A stretch of 64,000 nucleotides of DNA, taken from assembly GCA_008123405.1 (NCBI GenBank), contig VSSA01000004.1, positions 279,852-343,851 of the forward strand. The letters run 5' to 3'. The translations under genes were made by a program, and so were the position numbers. This document shows, piece by piece, positions 1 to 12,771 of the stretch (position 1 is the stretch's first letter; each line of letters begins with the position of its first letter). The DNA comes from Nocardioides sp. BGMRC 2183. Its GTDB lineage: Bacteria > Actinomycetota > Actinomycetes > Propionibacteriales > Nocardioidaceae. The notes under the pieces are model-generated. The model made no database searches and was not told where the DNA came from. It was given only the letters and a program-made list of their open reading frames with translations.

Positions 1-2
1 AC

Positions 3-509
3 TTCATGCCGGAGGAGATGCGCTACCCCGAGTTCGGCCAGTGTGTACACAAGGTCGCCCGGCATCCCGCCACCCCGGACCGGCTCTACGCCCAGAACCA
101 CGGCGGTGTCTACCGGTCGGAGGACGAGGGCGGCTCATGGACCTCGATCGGTGACAGCCTGCCCAGCGACTTCGGGTTCCCGGTGGTCATCCACCCGCAC
201 CGCCCCGAGACGCTCTACGTGTTCCCCCTCGCCGCCGGGGAGGGCCGCTACCCGCCCGAGGCACGGGCCCGGGTCTGGCGATCCGATGACGCGGGCGGGT
301 CGTGGACGCCGTACGACGCCGGGCTGCCCGAGGACTTCTACGTCGGTGTGATGCGCGACGGGATGTGCGCCGACGACGCGGATCCGGCCGGGATCTACTT
401 CGGCGCCCGCAACGGCACCGTGTGGGCCTCGGCTGACGACGGCGAGAGCTGGCGCCAGATCGCCGCGAACCTCCCCGACGTGATGTGCCTGAAGGTGGGC
501 AGCTTCTGA
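3..509 (+). CDS. BNR-repeat glycosidase/sialidase-like protein (5' end outside window)
   Basis: About 167 residues of a beta-propeller protein are visible. Three Asp-box (BNR) motifs of the S-x-D-x-G-x-x-W type can be read: SEDEGGSW, SDDAGGSW and SADDGESW. Such repeats sit at the blade turns of sialidase/exo-glucanase-like propellers. An ATG lies at position 6, but the frame is open to the window edge and family members are usually about 350 residues, so the gene is probably cut at its 5' end. There is no signal peptide in the visible part. The substrate cannot be told from the repeats alone; many such proteins are annotated only as glycosyl hydrolase or exo-alpha-sialidase. ilvD follows 38 bp downstream with its own likely promoter. 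Confidence 0.75.
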   Translation, partial: FMPEEMRYPEFGQCVHKVARHPATPDRLYAQNHGGVYRSEDEGGSWTSIGDSLPSDFGFPVVIHPHRPETLYVFPLAAGEGRYPPEARARVWRSDDAGGSWTPYDAGLPEDFYVGVMRDGMCADDADPAGIYFGARNGTVWASADDGESWRQIAANLPDVMCLKVGSF

Positions 510-535
510 CCCGGGCGGTCTCGAGGGCCACGCCC

Positions 536-541
536 TAGGCT
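536..541 (+). promoter_or_regulatory. -10 box of ilvD (first copy), leaderless
   Basis: TAGGCT lies exactly 6 nt before the ATG at 548 and no Shine-Dalgarno sequence is present. The TANNNT-N6-start arrangement recurs in this window and predicts transcription starting at the A of the ATG. No convincing -35 box is visible. Confidence 0.45.
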
Positions 542-547
542 GACGCC

Positions 548-2230
548 ATGAGCCAGACCCCCGAGATCGACATCAAGCCCCGCTCGCGCGACGTCACCGA
601 CGGGCTGGAGCGGGCTGCCGCCCGCGGGATGCTGCGAGCGGTCGGCATGGGAGACGACGACTTCGCCAAGCCGCAGGTTGGGGTGGCGTCGAGCTGGAAC
701 GAGATCACGCCGTGCAATCTCTCCCTGGACCGGCTGGCGAAGGCGGTCAAGAACGGCGTGCATGCGGCGGGCGGCTACCCCCTGGAGTTCGGCACGATCT
801 CGGTCTCCGACGGCATCTCCATGGGGCACGAGGGGATGCACTTCTCCCTGGTCTCGCGTGAGGTGATCGCCGACTCGGTCGAGGTGGTGATGAACGCCGA
901 GAGGCTCGACGGTTCGGTGCTGCTGGCCGGCTGTGACAAGTCGCTGCCCGGGATGATGATGGCCGCAGCCCGACTCGACCTCGCCAGTGTCTTCCTCTAC
1001 GCCGGCTCGATCATGCCCGGCAACGTCGACGGCCGCGACGTCACCATCATCGACGCCTTCGAGGCGGTCGGCGCCTGCCTTGCGGGGAAGATCAGCCGGG
1101 ACGAGGTGGATCGGATCGAGCGCGCGATCTGCCCCGGCGAGGGCGCGTGCGGGGGCATGTACACCGCCAACACGATGGCTGCTGTCGGCGAGGCGCTCGG
1201 CATGTCGCTGCCGGGCTCGGCCGCGCCGCCAGCGGTGGACCGGCGTCGCGACGGTTATGCGCATCGCTCCGGCGAGGCGGTGGTCAACCTGCTCCGCACC
1301 GGCATCACCGCCCGGCAGATCATGACCAAGGAGGCGTTCGAGAACGCGATCACCGTGGTGATGGCGCTCGGCGGATCCACCAACGCGGTGCTGCACCTGC
1401 TCGCCATCGCCCGCGAGGCCGAGGTCGACCTCACCCTCGACGACTTCAACCGGATCGGCGACCGGGTGCCGCACCTGGCCGATCTCAAGCCGTTCGGCAA
1501 GTACGTGATGAACGACGTCGACCGGATCGGCGGCATCCCGGTGGTGATGAAGGCACTGCTCGACGCCGGCCTGATGCACGGCGACTGCCTGACCGTCACC
1601 GGCCGCACGATGGCCGAGAACCTCGCCGAGATCGCGCCGCCGGCACTCGACGACGACGTGATCCACGCCCTCGACCGGCCCATCCACAGCACCGGAGGTC
1701 TCACCATCCTCAAGGGATCGCTGGCCCCTGACGGCGCCGTGGTGAAGTCGGCCGGCTTCGACGAGTCCGTCTTCCGTGGCACCGCTCGTGTCTTCGACGG
1801 TGAGCGTGCGGCGATGGACGCCCTGGAGGCGGGCAGGATCGGTCCCGGTGACGTGGTGGTGATCCGGTACGAGGGCCCCAAGGGCGGACCGGGGATGCGC
1901 GAGATGCTGGCCATCACCGGCGCGATCAAGGGGGCCGGCCTCGGCAAGGACGTGCTGCTGGTCACCGACGGCCGTTTCTCCGGCGGGACCACCGGGCTCT
2001 GTGTCGGACACATCGCGCCGGAGGCGGTGGACGGTGGCCCGATCGCTTTCGTCCGCGATGGCGACCCGATCGTGCTCGACGTACTGAATCGGACCCTCGA
2101 CGTCGAGATGGACGACCACGAGGAGCGCCGCAAGGGCTGGACGCCGAACCCGCCGAAGTACACCCGCGGCGTGCTCGGCAAGTACGCCGCCACCGTCCGC
2201 TCGGCCGCCCACGGAGCCGTCACCGGCTGA
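548..2230 (+). CDS. ilvD: dihydroxy-acid dehydratase, [2Fe-2S]-type subfamily
   Basis: 560 residues, full length. It dehydrates 2,3-dihydroxy-isovalerate and 2,3-dihydroxy-3-methylvalerate to the 2-oxo acids in valine, leucine and isoleucine synthesis (cytoplasm). Cluster-ligand motifs are present: GCDKSLPGM around residue 127, [15 protein letters not shown] around 195, and the C-terminal [10 protein letters not shown] around 473. The CDKSLPGM and [13 protein letters not shown] forms are those of mycobacterial and cyanobacterial-type enzymes, whose members carry a [2Fe-2S] cluster. A second, divergent DHAD follows 71 bp downstream, so the two are not recent duplicates. No Shine-Dalgarno is visible, and a -10 box 6 nt upstream suggests a leaderless message. 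Confidence 0.95.
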   Translation: MSQTPEIDIKPRSRDVTDGLERAAARGMLRAVGMGDDDFAKPQVGVASSWNEITPCNLSLDRLAKAVKNGVHAAGGYPLEFGTISVSDGISMGHEGMHFSLVSREVIADSVEVVMNAERLDGSVLLAGCDKSLPGMMMAAARLDLASVFLYAGSIMPGNVDGRDVTIIDAFEAVGACLAGKISRDEVDRIERAICPGEGACGGMYTANTMAAVGEALGMSLPGSAAPPAVDRRRDGYAHRSGEAVVNLLRTGITARQIMTKEAFENAITVVMALGGSTNAVLHLLAIAREAEVDLTLDDFNRIGDRVPHLADLKPFGKYVMNDVDRIGGIPVVMKALLDAGLMHGDCLTVTGRTMAENLAEIAPPALDDDVIHALDRPIHSTGGLTILKGSLAPDGAVVKSAGFDESVFRGTARVFDGERAAMDALEAGRIGPGDVVVIRYEGPKGGPGMREMLAITGAIKGAGLGKDVLLVTDGRFSGGTTGLCVGHIAPEAVDGGPIAFVRDGDPIVLDVLNRTLDVEMDDHEERRKGWTPNPPKYTRGVLGKYAATVRSAAHGAVTG

Positions 2231-2289
2231 GCGAGAGACCTGCCTGTCCACCCCCGGACCCGCGAGCCGATCACCCTCCGACGCGGGCG

Positions 2290-2295
2290 TAGCCT
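2290..2295 (+). promoter_or_regulatory. -10 box of second ilvD, leaderless
   Basis: TAGCCT ends 6 nt before the ATG at 2302, the same geometry as upstream of the first ilvD. It implies that the two ilvD genes are transcribed from separate promoters although they are adjacent. No -35 match is evident. Confidence 0.45.
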
Positions 2296-2301
2296 CCTCC
2301 C

Positions 2302-4149
2302 ATGCCCATCCTTCGTTCTGCGACGTCCACCCAGGGGCGCAACATGGCGGGAGCGCGGGCGCTGTGGCGCGCGACCGGCATGACCGACTCCGACTTCGGC
2401 AAGCCGATCGTGGCCATCGCCAATTCCTTCACCGAGTTCGTGCCCGGCCACGTCCACCTTCGCGACCTGGGCAAGCTCGTGGCGGGCGCGATCCAGGAGT
2501 CCGGCGGTGTGGCCAAGGAGTTCAACACCATTGCGGTGGACGACGGGATCGCGATGGGTCACGGCGGCATGCTCTACTCGCTGCCGAGCCGGGAGCTGAT
2601 CGCCGACGCGGTGGAGTACATGGTCAACGCGCACTGCGCCGACGCCCTGGTCTGCATCTCCAACTGCGACAAGATCACCCCGGGGATGCTGCTCGCCGCG
2701 CTCCGGCTGAACATCCCCACCGTCTTCGTCTCCGGTGGCCCGATGGAGGCCGGGAAGACCGTCGCCATCGAGGGCATCGTCCACGAGAAACTCGACCTCG
2801 TCGACGCGATGGTCGCCTCGGCCAACGACGCGGTGACCGACGAGCAGCTGGACACGATCGAGCGGTCTGCCTGTCCGACCTGCGGCTCCTGCTCGGGCAT
2901 GTTCACCGCGAACTCGATGAACTGCCTCACCGAGGCGATCGGACTGGCGCTGCCCGGCAACGGATCCACGCTGGCCACGCACGCTGCCCGCAAGGAACTC
3001 TTCGTGGAGGCCGGCCGGCTGATCGTCGACATCGCCCGGCGCTACTACGAGAACGACGAGGTCGACCTGCTGCCGCGAGCGATCGCGAGTCGCGAGGCCT
3101 TCGAGAACGCGGTCGCGCTCGACGTCGCGATGGGCGGCTCCACGAACACGGTGCTGCACCTGCTCGCCGCCGCGCGCGAGGCCGAGCTCGAGTTCGACGT
3201 CCACGACATCGACGCGATCTCCCGTCGGGTGCCGTGCCTGTCCAAGGTGGCCCCGAACAGCCCGAAATACCACATGGAGGACGTGCACCGCGCCGGTGGC
3301 ATCCCGGCGCTGCTCGGTGAGCTGCACCGCGGCGGCGTGTTGAAGACCGACGTCCGTGCGATCCACGCGCCCGACATCGACAGCTGGCTGGGGGAGTGGG
3401 ACATCCGATCGGAGCGCCCGAGCCAGAAGGCGCTCGACCTCTTCCTGGCCGCACCGGGCGGTGTCCGCACCACCGAGCCGTTCTCGACAGAGAACCTCTG
3501 GTCCAGCCTGGACACCGACGCCGCCGAGGGCTGCATCCGCGACCTGGAGCACGCCTACTCCGCCGACGGTGGCCTCGCGATCCTCTCCGGCAACATCGCG
3601 CCTGACGGATGCGTGGTGAAGACCGCCGGCGTCCCCGACGACTGCCTGACCTTCCGCGGCACGGCGATCGTCTTCGAGTCCCAGGACGACGCGGTGCAGG
3701 GCATCTTGGACAAGAGTGTCCGCGAGGGCCACGTCGTGGTGATCCGCTACGAGGGCCCCAAGGGCGGCCCGGGCATGCAGGAGATGCTCTATCCGACCTC
3801 GTTCCTCAAGGGCCGCGGTCTGGGCCAGAAGTGCGCCCTGATCACCGACGGTCGGTTCTCCGGCGGCACCAGTGGTCTCTCCATCGGTCACATCTCGCCC
3901 GAAGCCGCCGGCGGCGGCCTGATCGCCCTGATCGAGGACGGCGATCCGATCTGGATCGACATCCCCAACCGCCGGATCGAGCTCGAGGTCGACGACCTGG
4001 TGCTCGACGAGCGCCGCGTCGCCCAGGAGAAGCGGGAGCGCCCGTTCACTCCGGTGGACCGGCAGCGTCCGGTCTCGGCGGCGCTGCGCGCCTATGCCTC
4101 GATGGCCACCGCGGCCTCCGACGGTGCCTACCGCCGCGTGCCCGAGTGA
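2302..4149 (+). CDS. ilvD: dihydroxy-acid dehydratase, Escherichia coli-type subfamily
   Basis: 615 residues, the length of the E. coli enzyme. Motifs: NCDKITPGM around residue 121, [17 protein letters not shown] around 190 and [10 protein letters not shown] around 515. The [11 protein letters not shown] form is typical of the oxygen-sensitive E. coli-like branch. It also has the longer central region (residues about 330-410) that the first copy lacks. It catalyses the same dehydration step of branched-chain amino acid synthesis, although ILVD/EDD family members can also act on sugar acids; the E. coli-like motifs favour the amino-acid role. Its stop codon overlaps by 4 nt the GTG start of the next gene, so the two are probably co-transcribed. 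Confidence 0.93.
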   Translation: MPILRSATSTQGRNMAGARALWRATGMTDSDFGKPIVAIANSFTEFVPGHVHLRDLGKLVAGAIQESGGVAKEFNTIAVDDGIAMGHGGMLYSLPSRELIADAVEYMVNAHCADALVCISNCDKITPGMLLAALRLNIPTVFVSGGPMEAGKTVAIEGIVHEKLDLVDAMVASANDAVTDEQLDTIERSACPTCGSCSGMFTANSMNCLTEAIGLALPGNGSTLATHAARKELFVEAGRLIVDIARRYYENDEVDLLPRAIASREAFENAVALDVAMGGSTNTVLHLLAAAREAELEFDVHDIDAISRRVPCLSKVAPNSPKYHMEDVHRAGGIPALLGELHRGGVLKTDVRAIHAPDIDSWLGEWDIRSERPSQKALDLFLAAPGGVRTTEPFSTENLWSSLDTDAAEGCIRDLEHAYSADGGLAILSGNIAPDGCVVKTAGVPDDCLTFRGTAIVFESQDDAVQGILDKSVREGHVVVIRYEGPKGGPGMQEMLYPTSFLKGRGLGQKCALITDGRFSGGTSGLSIGHISPEAAGGGLIALIEDGDPIWIDIPNRRIELEVDDLVLDERRVAQEKRERPFTPVDRQRPVSAALRAYASMATAASDGAYRRVPE

Positions 4150-5204
4150 GACGGCTCGACGGTCCCACTGGCGCGTTCCTGGCCTACCTGACCATCGTCG
4201 CGGTGGTGCTGGTGGCCTTCGGCGCGCGTCTTGCCGACACCCGTGATTCCGGTACGACGCCCGCGGCCACCGACGACGTACCAGGTGTCGTGCCCAGCGT
4301 GGTGCCCAGCGTGGTGCCCAGCGTCGTCGGTGCTGTCGAGACCGAGAAGCCAACGATCGACCCGGCCGCCCAGACGGGGGCCACCAGCGGCGACGAGCTC
4401 GACGACGAGCTCGGCGAGGAACGACCGCGCTGGCAACGGGAGCCGGTCTTCACCCCGCGGCGGATGCTGGTCGCCTACTACGGCACCGCGGGCACCGGGG
4501 CGCTGGGGGTGCTCGGGGAGCGGACGCCGGAGCAGACGCACCGACGGCTGATGCGAGCTGCCGCGGCCTTCGAGCGGGACGGTCGTGAGGTGCAGCCGGT
4601 CTACGAGCTGATCGTCACGGTGGCCGACGCCCATCCCGGCAAGGACGGGGACTACAACCACGACATCGCGCGCCCGGACGTGGCCCGTTACCTGGCCGCC
4701 GCCCGCCGCCAGGGAGCTCGCGTGGTGCTCGACCTGCAGACCGGCCGCGCCGACTTCGCCGACGTGGCGCGCCGATGGGAGTGGGCGTTGCGGGAGCCGC
4801 ACGTCGACCTGGCGCTGGACCCGGAGTGGCGGATGGGGCCGCGTGAGGTCCCCGGTCAGGTCGTCGGCGCGGTCCGTGCCGCGGAGGTCAATCGGGTCTC
4901 GGACTGGTTGGCCGACCTGGTGGTGCGCCACGACCTCCCGGAGAAGCTCCTGGTGCTGCACCAGTTCCGGACCTCGATGCTGCCCGACATCGAGGGGATC
5001 CGGGGTCGCGACGGCCTCGCGCTGGTGCAGCACGTCGACGGCTTCGGGACCCCGGGGCAGAAGCTGGACACGTTCCACGCGGTCGCGCACCCGCGCACCT
5101 TCCGGATGGGCTTCAAGCTCTTCTACGACGAGGACGTGCGGCTGATGGGTCCGGCCGCCGTGCACGCCATCGACCCGCGGGTCCGGTTCGTCTCCTACCA
5201 GTGA
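4146..5204 (+). CDS. membrane-anchored protein of unknown function
   Basis: 352 residues from the GTG at 4146, which overlaps the ilvD stop (GTGA). An N-terminal hydrophobic segment (about residues 9-27) looks like a signal anchor. A low-complexity linker follows, containing a threefold VVPS repeat encoded by a 12-bp tandem repeat near 4290-4327. The rest begins [12 protein letters not shown] and contains alternating hydrophobic strands and acidic loops ([24 protein letters not shown]) that look like a TIM-barrel glycosidase-like fold. That is a fold-level guess with no catalytic assignment. The last 10 nt overlap the convergent gamma-glutamyltransferase gene. Confidence 0.7.
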   Translation: MRRLDGPTGAFLAYLTIVAVVLVAFGARLADTRDSGTTPAATDDVPGVVPSVVPSVVPSVVGAVETEKPTIDPAAQTGATSGDELDDELGEERPRWQREPVFTPRRMLVAYYGTAGTGALGVLGERTPEQTHRRLMRAAAAFERDGREVQPVYELIVTVADAHPGKDGDYNHDIARPDVARYLAAARRQGARVVLDLQTGRADFADVARRWEWALREPHVDLALDPEWRMGPREVPGQVVGAVRAAEVNRVSDWLADLVVRHDLPEKLLVLHQFRTSMLPDIEGIRGRDGLALVQHVDGFGTPGQKLDTFHAVAHPRTFRMGFKLFYDEDVRLMGPAAVHAIDPRVRFVSYQ

Positions 5205-7078
5205 TGGCGACGGGGCTGGACCACGCCGGCCGCACCGCCTCCTCGCCGCTCCGGCTCGGCGACCGCCGTCAGCTTCCCGCCTCGACCGAACTCGATCGCC
5301 GTGGCGGCGCCGATCTCGGCGGCGGAGGTGAAGGCGTCGCCGGCCGGCACCAACGTGTGGCCGTAGACCGCGAGCGTGTCCTCCCACGCGTCGATGAACG
5401 CCGGCTCGCTGGTCACCGCCGCGGTGTTGCGCTGACTGGCGCGGGGGGCGGCGAGGGCCGCATCGATCGGCATGTCGAGGTCGATGCGATTGACCAGCAT
5501 CTGTAGCACCGTGGTGATGATCGTCGACCCGCCGGGCGAGCCCAGGGCCAGGAACGGACGCCCGTGCTGCAAGAGGATCGTCGGCGCCATCGACGACCGC
5601 GGTCGCTTCCCGGCCTCTGGGCTGTTCGGGTCCTCGGCCGACCAGGTGGCGGAGAAGTCGGTCAGCTCGTTGTTGAGCAGGAAGCCGCGTCCGGGCACCA
5701 CGATGCCCGAGCCGCCGGTCTGCTCGATGGTGAGCGTGTAGGAGACGACGTTGCCCCACCGATCCGCTGTGGTCAGGTGGGTGGTCGAGAGGCCGTTGTC
5801 CTCCCAGCTCCTGGCCTCTCCGGTGTCGCCGCAGGCGCCGTCGACGTCGGTCACGTCGCCGGGCGGGACCGGCTTGGGCTGGGCGGTGTCGGGATCGATC
5901 AGACAGGCGCGCTCGGCCGCGAAGCGGTCGGAGAGCAGCTCGGCGGTCGGCACGTCGACGTACGCCGGGTCGCCGACGTAGGCGCCACGGTCTGCGAAGG
6001 CCAGCGCCGAGGCCTCCAGGTAGTGGTGCAGCACATCCGCTTCGCCCATCGCGGACGGATCGGACTGCTCGAGGATGTTGAGTGCCTCACCCACGGTGGT
6101 CCCGCCCGAGGAGGAGGGCGCCATGCCGTAGACGTCGTACCCGCGATAGCGGATCCGGGTGGGCTTGCGGTCCACGGTCCGGTAGTCGGCCAGGTCCTCG
6201 GTGGTCATCGCGCCCGGCGGCACCGGGAGGTCGGTCTCCGCGGTGGTCGGCGGGTCCGTGACCGCGTCGACCACATCCTCGGCGAGCGCGCCGGTGTAGA
6301 GCGCGTCGGCCCCGCGGCGGGCCAGCAGCCGGTACGTCGCAGCGAGGTCCCGCTGACGGAACCGGGTGCCGACCGCCGGGGCGTCGCCGTCCGGCAGGAA
6401 CTGCTCGCTGGTGGAGGTGAACGCGGCGAACCGCTCGGCGTTGTCCAAGGTCTGGCTGCGGAAGGTCTCGTCGACCACGAAGCCGCGCTGGGCCAGGCGG
6501 GTGCCGGGCTCGAGCGCCGCGCGTAGCGAGATGCTGCCCCAACGATCCAGGGCCCGCTCCCAGGTGGCGGCGGTGCCCGGCACGCCGACCGCGACGCCGC
6601 TGGTCACCCGCTCCGGCGAGAACGGGTACGGCTCTCCGGTCGCGGGGTCGACGAAGGAGTCGCGCGCGAATGCGGCCGGTGCTGTCTCCCGACCGTCGAT
6701 GGTGCCCACCCGACCGGTAGGGGCGTCGTAGTGGACGAAGTAGCCGCCACCGCCGATCCCGGCCGAGTACGGCTCGGTGACACCGAGGGCAGCGGCCGCC
6801 GCGACTGCCGCGTCGGTGGCGTTGCCGCCGCGGCGCAACACCTCGAGCCCCGCCGCGGTGGCGTCGGCATCCACGGTGCTGACCGCGCCGCCGTGGCCGA
6901 CCGCGACCGCCTGCTTCCCCGGCTGTCCCCCCGGATGCTTGCCCGGATGACCCGGTCCACTGGGATGGCCGCGCTCGCCGGCGTGGGCCGCGGGTGCGGT
7001 CGGTGCGGTCGGCGCGGTCAGTGCGGCGACGAGGAGACCGGCGGCGATCAGGCCGGTGACACGGATGCGGTTGTTCAT
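5195..7078 (-). CDS. ggt: gamma-glutamyltransferase (secreted)
   Basis: 627 residues from the ATG at 7078, chosen because GGGAGG stands just before it and a clear signal peptide follows (MNNR, then an Ala/Leu-rich stretch ending AHAG). The enzyme transfers or hydrolyses the gamma-glutamyl group of glutathione and similar compounds outside the membrane. It is an N-terminal nucleophile hydrolase that self-cleaves; the nucleophile Thr lies in STTHLTTAD around residue 431, and the small-subunit motif GGSGIV-PGRGFLLNNELTDFS follows. An N-terminal region rich in Gly/His/Pro (about residues 30-60) is unusual low complexity. The gene ends convergently inside the 3' end of the upstream unknown gene. 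Confidence 0.92.
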   Translation of the reverse strand: MNNRIRVTGLIAAGLLVAALTAPTAPTAPAAHAGERGHPSGPGHPGKHPGGQPGKQAVAVGHGGAVSTVDADATAAGLEVLRRGGNATDAAVAAAAALGVTEPYSAGIGGGGYFVHYDAPTGRVGTIDGRETAPAAFARDSFVDPATGEPYPFSPERVTSGVAVGVPGTAATWERALDRWGSISLRAALEPGTRLAQRGFVVDETFRSQTLDNAERFAAFTSTSEQFLPDGDAPAVGTRFRQRDLAATYRLLARRGADALYTGALAEDVVDAVTDPPTTAETDLPVPPGAMTTEDLADYRTVDRKPTRIRYRGYDVYGMAPSSSGGTTVGEALNILEQSDPSAMGEADVLHHYLEASALAFADRGAYVGDPAYVDVPTAELLSDRFAAERACLIDPDTAQPKPVPPGDVTDVDGACGDTGEARSWEDNGLSTTHLTTADRWGNVVSYTLTIEQTGGSGIVVPGRGFLLNNELTDFSATWSAEDPNSPEAGKRPRSSMAPTILLQHGRPFLALGSPGGSTIITTVLQMLVNRIDLDMPIDAALAAPRASQRNTAAVTSEPAFIDAWEDTLAVYGHTLVPAGDAFTSAAEIGAATAIEFGRGGKLTAVAEPERRGGGAAGVVQPRRHHW

Positions 7079-7155
7079 GAGACCTCCCGAGACTCGCTCT
7101 CCACACTGCACCCGCTCCGCAGGGTTGTCGAGGCCGGACCAGTAGGTTGAGCCGC

Positions 7156-7878
7156 GTGGTGACCCAGTCTTCGGAGCAGGACCCGCCGACGGGCGACCCG
7201 GTCGGTGACGTCGTCGCCGGGTGGAGCCCACGCCAGCCCCCGCAACCGGTCACGCTGACAGGCGCGCACGTCACGGTTCAGCCCCTCACCTCGGCCCGGT
7301 ACGCCGACCTCTTCGCCACCACGTGCGACCCCGACGGCCCCGATCTGTGGACCTACCGTCCGGTGGAACGGCCCCGCACCCTGGCCGAGCTGTGGATGCA
7401 CCTGGCCGGTGTCGCCGAGGCCGATCTGACCTTCGCCCTGGTGCCCGCCACCGGCCCGAGCGCAGGCCGGGCCGCCGGGATCGCCTCGCTGGCCCGGGTC
7501 GAGCCTGCGCACGGCCAGATCGAGGTGGCAGGGGTGCTGCTGGGCACCGGCCTTGCCCGGACCACCGCCGCCACCGAGGCGATCCACCTGCTGATGCGCT
7601 ACGCGTTCGACGACCTCGGCTACCGCCGGTTCGAGTGGAAGTGCGACAGCCTCAACGAGGCCTCCCGCCGCGCCGCGCTCCGGCTCGGGTTCGGCCACGA
7701 GGGACGGTTTCGTCAGCACCTGGTGGTCAAGGGCCGCAATCGCGACACCGACTGGTTCTCGGTCATCGACGCCGAGTGGCCACGCGTGCGCGACGGCCAC
7801 CGGGCCTGGCTGGCGGCTGACAACTTCGACGCCGAGGGGCGGCAGCGGCGGTCGCTGGCGTCGTACCTGGCCGGGTAG
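7156..7878 (+). CDS. GNAT acetyltransferase, RimJ/RimL-like
   Basis: 240 residues. The protein has the shape of Gcn5-related N-acetyltransferases of the RimJ/RimL type: an N-terminal beta strand (VTLTGAHVTVQPL), a middle part with IASLARVEPAHGQIEVAGVLLG, and the C-terminal RRFEWKCDSLNEASRRAALRLGF element, which is the usual acetyl-CoA/acceptor region of this group. Target unknown; such proteins acetylate amino acids, peptides or antibiotics. GTG at 7156 is preferred over TTG 7147 because a TAGGTT box ends 7 nt before it, suggesting a leaderless transcript; GTG 7159 is also possible. It is divergent from ggt. Confidence 0.85.
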   Translation: MVTQSSEQDPPTGDPVGDVVAGWSPRQPPQPVTLTGAHVTVQPLTSARYADLFATTCDPDGPDLWTYRPVERPRTLAELWMHLAGVAEADLTFALVPATGPSAGRAAGIASLARVEPAHGQIEVAGVLLGTGLARTTAATEAIHLLMRYAFDDLGYRRFEWKCDSLNEASRRAALRLGFGHEGRFRQHLVVKGRNRDTDWFSVIDAEWPRVRDGHRAWLAADNFDAEGRQRRSLASYLAG

Positions 7879-7915
7879 AGGATCAACTGTCGGCGTCCTG
7901 TGCCACGGTGGGCTG

Positions 7916-8338
7916 ATGGACCCGCGCATCAGCTTCGTCACCCTGGCCGTCACCGACCTCGCGGCCACCCGCCGCTTCTATGTCGACGGCCTGGGGTGGA
8001 CACCCGAGCTCGAGGCGCCGGGGGAGGTGCTGATGATCCGGGTCGGTGATCGCGTGGTGCTCTCGTTGTGGGATCGGGGCCATTTCGAGGCCGAGGTCGG
8101 TGCCCGGGCCGCAACGGACGGCGTGCCGCCGCTGACCCTGGCGCACAACGTGGCCACCCCGGCGGAGGTGGATGCGGTGCTCGCTGAGGCGCGTGCTGCA
8201 GGCGCGCCGGAGGTCGCGGAGGGACAGCAACGCGCGTGGGGTGGCTACACCGGCTACTTCTCCGACCCCGACGGCTTCCGCTGGGAGGTGGCGCACAACC
8301 CCGGCCCGATCGGGCTCTCGGTGCTTCCCGAGGGCTGA
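7916..8338 (+). CDS. VOC/glyoxalase superfamily protein
   Basis: 140 residues with one vicinal-oxygen-chelate domain made of two beta-alpha-beta-beta-beta modules: SFVTLAVTDLAATRRFYVDGLGW at the N terminus and GGYTGYFSDPDGFRWEVAHNP at the C terminus. Members include glyoxalase I, dioxygenases and resistance proteins, so the reaction is not known. The SDPDGFRWEV ending is the common metal-binding strand of these proteins. It lies 37 bp after the acetyltransferase and 60 bp before a PCD/VOC protein, so these three small genes may form an operon. Confidence 0.82.
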   Translation: MDPRISFVTLAVTDLAATRRFYVDGLGWTPELEAPGEVLMIRVGDRVVLSLWDRGHFEAEVGARAATDGVPPLTLAHNVATPAEVDAVLAEARAAGAPEVAEGQQRAWGGYTGYFSDPDGFRWEVAHNPGPIGLSVLPEG

Positions 8339-8398
8339 CCCGGCTCCACCTGCAGTGCCACAGTGGTGGTGAACGACGATCCTTCAGGAGGCTTGACG

Positions 8399-9076
8399 AT
8401 GAGCGATCCGAAGCAGCGACTCAGCGAGCAGGAGGTGCGTGCGGCCCGCCTCGACGATTGGCGCCAGCTCCTCGGCCGGATCCGGGCCCGGTTCCGTACC
8501 GGTGACTTCGCCACCGGCCTGGTGCTGGTGGAACGGATCGGCGCCTCGGCGGAGGCGGCTGACCACCACCCCGACGTCTCGCTCACCTATCCGGAGGTGA
8601 TCGTGACGCTGTCGAGCCATGACGTGCACGGGATCACCAGCCGCGACGTCGAGCTGGCCCGGGCGATCAGTGCCCACGCGGCCGATCTCGGTGTGGAGGC
8701 CGACGTGGCCGGGCTGACCGAGCTCGAGCTCGGTCTCGACACCCCCGCCGGCGAGCGGTTGGCTCCGTTCTACAGCGCGCTCCTTGGCAGCACGGTGCAG
8801 CAGGGCGAGCCGGTCCATCCCAGCGGGCAGGTCCCCACCGTGTGGTGGCAGGAGCCCGGTGAGCCGGACGAGGAGGGCCCGGCCCTGCCCGCGCCTGCGG
8901 TCGAGCAGCGCTGGCACTTCGACGTCTGGGTGCCGCACGACGAGGCAGAGCGGCGTCTGCAGGCGGTGCTCGACGCGGGCGGCACCCTGGTCAGCGACGC
9001 GGCGGCCCCGTCGTATTGGGTGATCGCGGACGCGGACGGCAACCGCAGCTGCATCTGCACCTCGGCAGGGCGCTGA
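8399..9076 (+). CDS. pterin-4a-carbinolamine dehydratase domain fused to a VOC domain
   Basis: 225 residues from the ATG at 8399, which has AGGAGG 6 nt upstream. Residues about 15-105 form a PCD/DCoH domain: FATGLVLVERIGASAEAADHHPDVSLTYPEVIVTL, with the HHPD motif that supplies the active-site histidines, and SSHDVHGITSRDVELARAI. Residues about 115-225 form a glyoxalase-like domain (ERLAPFYSALLGSTV through SYWVIADADGNRSCI). Classic PCD recycles pterin cofactors of aromatic hydroxylases, but no such hydroxylase is nearby, so its role here is unclear. It is followed by the regulatory region of ilvB. Confidence 0.82.
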   Translation: MSDPKQRLSEQEVRAARLDDWRQLLGRIRARFRTGDFATGLVLVERIGASAEAADHHPDVSLTYPEVIVTLSSHDVHGITSRDVELARAISAHAADLGVEADVAGLTELELGLDTPAGERLAPFYSALLGSTVQQGEPVHPSGQVPTVWWQEPGEPDEEGPALPAPAVEQRWHFDVWVPHDEAERRLQAVLDAGGTLVSDAAAPSYWVIADADGNRSCICTSAGR

Positions 9077-9174
9077 GCAGCCAAAGGGGCGATTAACCGG
9101 GGGCGAGTAGCAAGGGGTGAGCGACGAGGGGCAGCCACATCGTGGGACCGGCGTACCAGCATTTGGGACGACTG

Positions 9175-9213
9175 GCACACTGTGCTGACGGGCAACGGAC
9201 GGCCGCGTACGGT
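9175..9213 (+). promoter_or_regulatory. putative promoter of the ilvB leader with upstream palindrome
   Basis: A -35-like CTGACG (9185-9190) and a -10-like TACGGT (9208-9213) are separated by 17 nt, and the leader-peptide ATG follows 6 nt later, so transcription probably begins at that ATG. A perfect 11-nt palindrome GCACACTGTGC (9175-9185) abuts the -35 box and could be an operator. All of this is by eye. Confidence 0.45.
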
Positions 9214-9219
9214 GGCACC

Positions 9220-9258
9220 ATGCGCCACCTTCTCGTACGCACCGGACGCGCCGACTGA
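9220..9258 (+). CDS. ilvB leader peptide
   Basis: A 12-codon ORF encoding MRHLLVRTGRAD. The Leu-Leu-Val run at codons 4-6 lies upstream of a stem-loop and an intrinsic terminator that precede the acetolactate synthase gene. This is the standard layout of ribosome-mediated attenuation for branched-chain operons, known for Corynebacterium ilvBNC. It is too short to be called on its own; its position and codon content are the evidence. It seems to be leaderless. Confidence 0.7.
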   Translation: MRHLLVRTGRAD

Positions 9259-9308
9259 GATCAGTTCGCGCGTCCACCCCTCGTTGCCTCGCAACCGAGG
9301 GGTTTTTT
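9247..9308 (+). terminator. ilvB attenuator: pause hairpin plus intrinsic terminator
   Basis: The first hairpin pairs 9247-9258 with 9261-9272 (12 pairs with one mismatch and one G-T) and contains the leader stop codon. Four nt later the terminator pairs CCCCTCG (9277-9283) with CGAGGGG (9296-9302), extended by TTGC/GCAA, and is followed by six T (9303-9308). The structure ends 46 nt before the ilvB ATG. Ribosome stalling on the Leu/Val codons would be expected to change the pairing of the first arm. Confidence 0.75.
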
Positions 9309-9354
9309 GTTGAGTACGACGACCCACACCCCACGCAGGACAAGGACAACGCGG

Positions 9355-12760
<3,406 letters not shown>

Positions 12761-12771
12761 CCTCCACCCCT

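Noticed and set aside
4288-4330. 12-bp tandem repeat as a regulatory element
   Set aside because: It is in frame and encodes the VVPS repeats of a linker, so a coding explanation is enough.
395-4353. Long minus-strand ORFs opposite the ilvD genes (395-2251, 1255-4353)
   Set aside because: Arg/His/Gly-rich composition with no family motifs; they are antisense shadows of well-supported genes in GC-rich DNA.
9125-9131. CGAGGGG upstream of the ilvB leader as antiterminator arm
   Set aside because: It could pair with the terminator's left arm, but lies about 90 nt before the predicted transcript start.
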